DNA of 6,599 bases, from positions 1-6,599 of the forward strand of contig JANYFF010000421.1 of the NCBI GenBank assembly GCA_025362825.1, read 5' to 3'. The DNA comes from Polaromonas sp. Lineage in GTDB: Bacteria; Pseudomonadota; Gammaproteobacteria; Burkholderiales; Burkholderiaceae_C. Positions 4,474-6,599 of this stretch are shown in pieces. A program made the position numbers and the translations under genes. The notes beneath the pieces were generated by a model that was not told the DNA's origin, did not search any database, and saw only the letters and a list, made by a program, of their open reading frames with translations. Each line of letters begins with the position of its first letter. Position 1 is the stretch's first letter.

Positions 4474-6599
4474 ATGAAAAGCAACCTGCCGGGGTCTGAT
4501 GGCCCCATAGCACCGCTTGTGCAGAACGCTTCCATCGTTACCGCAACAGCCGGCAGCCTGCCCGAGCAGCCGCACGCGCTGGCGCGAGCGAGGGCCTTTG
4601 CCGAGCCCTTGATTGCCAGCGAAACACTGGATACCGGCGAAAACATCCTGGCTCATGCCGATGCGGTGGCCGCCATCCTCAAATCGATTGGCGGTTCGGA
4701 GGCGATGCAGGCTGCGACCTATCTGGTGCATGCATGTGAGCACCTGACCAAGCCGCTGGAAATCATTACCAAGGCGTTCGGCGCGAACTACGCCGCGCTA
4801 GCAATCGAGACCACCAAGCTGGTCAACGTGCAGCGGCAGGCTCGTACGGCTGACGCCAAGGCACAGTTGCTGGATGACCCGGCCGCGCAGACCGAAAATG
4901 TGCGCAAGATGTTGCTGGCATTTTCACGCGACTTGCGCGTGGTTATGCTGCGGCTGGCCTCGCGCCTGCAAACGCTGCGCCACTATGCGGCCCATTTCGC
5001 CGCGACCAGGCAGGCGGCTGCACCGGCGCTGGCGTATGAGTCCTTGCATGTGTTTGCGCCGCTGGCCAGCCGGCTGGGTATCTGGCAGATCAAGTGGGAA
5101 ATGGAAGACCTGGCCTTCCGGTTTCTGGAGCCCGAAACCTACAGGCAGACAGCCCGCTTGCTCGATGAAAAGCGCGTGGAGCGCGAGCAGTTTATGGAGG
5201 CGCTGCGCGTGCAGCTGGAGCGTGAACTGAACAGGGGCGGTATTGCGGCGCTGGTGTACGGTAGGCCCAAGCACATCTACAGCATCGTCAAAAAGATGCG
5301 CGGCAAGTCGCTCGACTTTGACCAGGTATTTGACATCCGTGCGCTGCGGGTGATTGCCGCCGACGTGAACGGCTGCTATGCCGCGCTGAGCTTTGTGCAT
5401 TCGTGCTTCACGCCGATCGAAGGCGAGTTCGACGATTACATCGCCAAGCCTAAGTCCAACGGCTACCAGTCGCTGCACACCGTTGTGCGGGATGACGCCG
5501 GGCGCGCAGTTGAAATCCAGATCCGCACGCAGGCCATGCATGACCATGCCGAGCACGGCGTGGCAGCGCACTGGGCCTACAAGGAGGCCGGTACCAAAGG
5601 CTATGCGGGCGTGTCTGCCAACAGCGAATACGACGCGAAAATCGCCGTGCTGCGCCAGTTGCTGGCATGGGAGCGTGACTTGTCAGGCCCTGCCGCACAG
5701 CGCGCACGCGATGCCAACAAGGGTTTGTTTGAAGACCGCATCTATGTGCTGACGCCCGACGCTGCGATTGTTGAATTGCCGCAGGGCGCCACGGCGGTGG
5801 ACTTTGCCTACAGTGTGCACACCAACGTCGGCCACCGCTGCCGCGGCGCGCGCATCGACGGCGTGATGGTGCCGCTCAACACGCCGCTGCAAAACGGCCA
5901 GACGGTAGAGGTCATCACCATCAAGGAGGGTGGCCCATCGCGCGACTGGCTGAACCCGGAGCTTGGCTTTTTGTCCAGCCACCGTGCAAGGTCAAAAGTC
6001 CGCGCCTGGTTTAACGCGCAGGAAATGGCGCAGACGGTTGCCAAGGGCCGTGAAGCGGTTGAAAAGCTGTTGCAGCGCGAGGGCAAGACTTCCATGAAGC
6101 TGGACGACCTTGCAGTGCAGCTGGGCTTCAAGGCGGCCGATGATTTGTTTGAAGTGGTCGGCAAGGATGAGTTGTCATTGCGGACCATAGAAACCATGCT
6201 CAGGCCGCCAGAACCCGTGCCCACGCCGGACGACTATGTACTGGCTAAAAAGCCGCGCGCGGCCAGCCCGGGCGCCAAGGGTGGCGGTGTGCTGGTGGTG
6301 GGTATGGGTTCGCTGCTGACGCAGTTGGCCAAATGCTGTAAGCCCGCACCGCCTGATGAAATCCTCGGTTTCGTCACCAAGGGTAGGGGCGTCAGCATCC
6401 ACCGCAGTGACTGCAGCAACTTTCGCAACATGGCCGGCGGCAGTCCGGACCGCGTGATTGAAGTTGAATGGAACGCGCCGAAAACGTCTGACGGTGCCGT
6501 GTATCCCGTTGATGTTTCCATCGAGGCATCCGACCGCCAGGGCCTGCTGCGCGATATTTCAGAAGTATTCACCAAGGAAAAAATGAACGTGATTGGTGT
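4474..6599 (+). CDS. relA: RelA-type (p)ppGpp synthetase, 3' end outside window
   Basis: The frame is open from ATG 4474 to the right edge: 708 residues, missing roughly the last 40-50. It transfers pyrophosphate from ATP to GDP/GTP on stalled ribosomes, starting the stringent response. Residues about 35-200 are the HD-domain region, but the His-Asp hydrolase signature is lost (YLVHACEHL at 83-91), so hydrolysis is not expected. The synthetase domain (about 255-370) has YGRPKHIYSIVKKM (262-275), FDQVFDIRALR, the acidic EFDD motif (318-321) typical of monofunctional RelA instead of the RXKD of bifunctional Rel/SpoT, NGYQSLHTVV and Glu347 in VEIQIRT. A TGS domain follows (about 420-482), then a helical domain (490-580), a zinc-finger-like region with Cys621, Cys622, His643 and Cys647, and the start of the ACT domain (from about 677). 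AAGG (4466-4469) four nt before the ATG is a short ribosome binding site. The gene lies 20 nt after the hydrolase. The alternative, SpoT, is disfavoured by the lost HD motif and the EFDD motif. Confidence 0.96.
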   Translation, partial: MKSNLPGSDGPIAPLVQNASIVTATAGSLPEQPHALARARAFAEPLIASETLDTGENILAHADAVAAILKSIGGSEAMQAATYLVHACEHLTKPLEIITKAFGANYAALAIETTKLVNVQRQARTADAKAQLLDDPAAQTENVRKMLLAFSRDLRVVMLRLASRLQTLRHYAAHFAATRQAAAPALAYESLHVFAPLASRLGIWQIKWEMEDLAFRFLEPETYRQTARLLDEKRVEREQFMEALRVQLERELNRGGIAALVYGRPKHIYSIVKKMRGKSLDFDQVFDIRALRVIAADVNGCYAALSFVHSCFTPIEGEFDDYIAKPKSNGYQSLHTVVRDDAGRAVEIQIRTQAMHDHAEHGVAAHWAYKEAGTKGYAGVSANSEYDAKIAVLRQLLAWERDLSGPAAQRARDANKGLFEDRIYVLTPDAAIVELPQGATAVDFAYSVHTNVGHRCRGARIDGVMVPLNTPLQNGQTVEVITIKEGGPSRDWLNPELGFLSSHRARSKVRAWFNAQEMAQTVAKGREAVEKLLQREGKTSMKLDDLAVQLGFKAADDLFEVVGKDELSLRTIETMLRPPEPVPTPDDYVLAKKPRAASPGAKGGGVLVVGMGSLLTQLAKCCKPAPPDEILGFVTKGRGVSIHRSDCSNFRNMAGGSPDRVIEVEWNAPKTSDGAVYPVDVSIEASDRQGLLRDISEVFTKEKMNVIG

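Noticed and set aside
4924..5571. 215-residue minus-strand open frame inside relA
   Set aside because: It lies opposite the conserved synthetase domain and shows no family features.

Overview
The window looks like chromosomal DNA of a betaproteobacterium, most likely Burkholderiales (Comamonadaceae or a relative). The grounds are high-GC codon use in the right half, a monofunctional RelA, and the gene set 3-hydroxybutyrate dehydrogenase / small alpha-beta hydrolase / relA. This taxonomic call is an inference from gene content and codon use.

Left block (1-2247): a FadR-subfamily GntR regulator on the minus strand (start at 842, running off the left edge) is divergent from a class III (CaiB/BaiF) CoA-transferase on the plus strand (994-2247). 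Their 151-bp spacer holds a TATAAT box, a GAGA-N4-TCTC dyad and a GTAATAC motif that fits the FadR-subfamily operator core. The simplest reading is a regulator controlling a neighbouring carboxylic-acid activation gene.

Middle (2248-2628): there is no intact gene here. It holds a decayed IS30-family transposase fragment on the minus strand and an AT-rich strip with a short dyad. It separates two blocks that differ in codon use: the CoA-transferase has at least five AGA arginine codons, while the 708 visible relA codons have none.

Right block (2629-6599): 3-hydroxybutyrate dehydrogenase on the minus strand is divergent from a plus-strand pair. The pair is an alpha/beta hydrolase (probably a PhaY2-like 3-hydroxybutyrate-oligomer hydrolase) followed after 20 nt by relA, which is cut by the right edge within its C-terminal ACT domain. 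The hydrolase would release 3-hydroxybutyrate and the dehydrogenase would oxidise it to acetoacetate. RelA would make the (p)ppGpp alarmone, so storage-polymer breakdown and the stringent response may share a locus.

No tRNA, rRNA, CRISPR array, phage or defence gene was seen, and nothing here is clearly a new system. The most useful leads are the hydrolase-relA linkage, the candidate operator and the IS scar.
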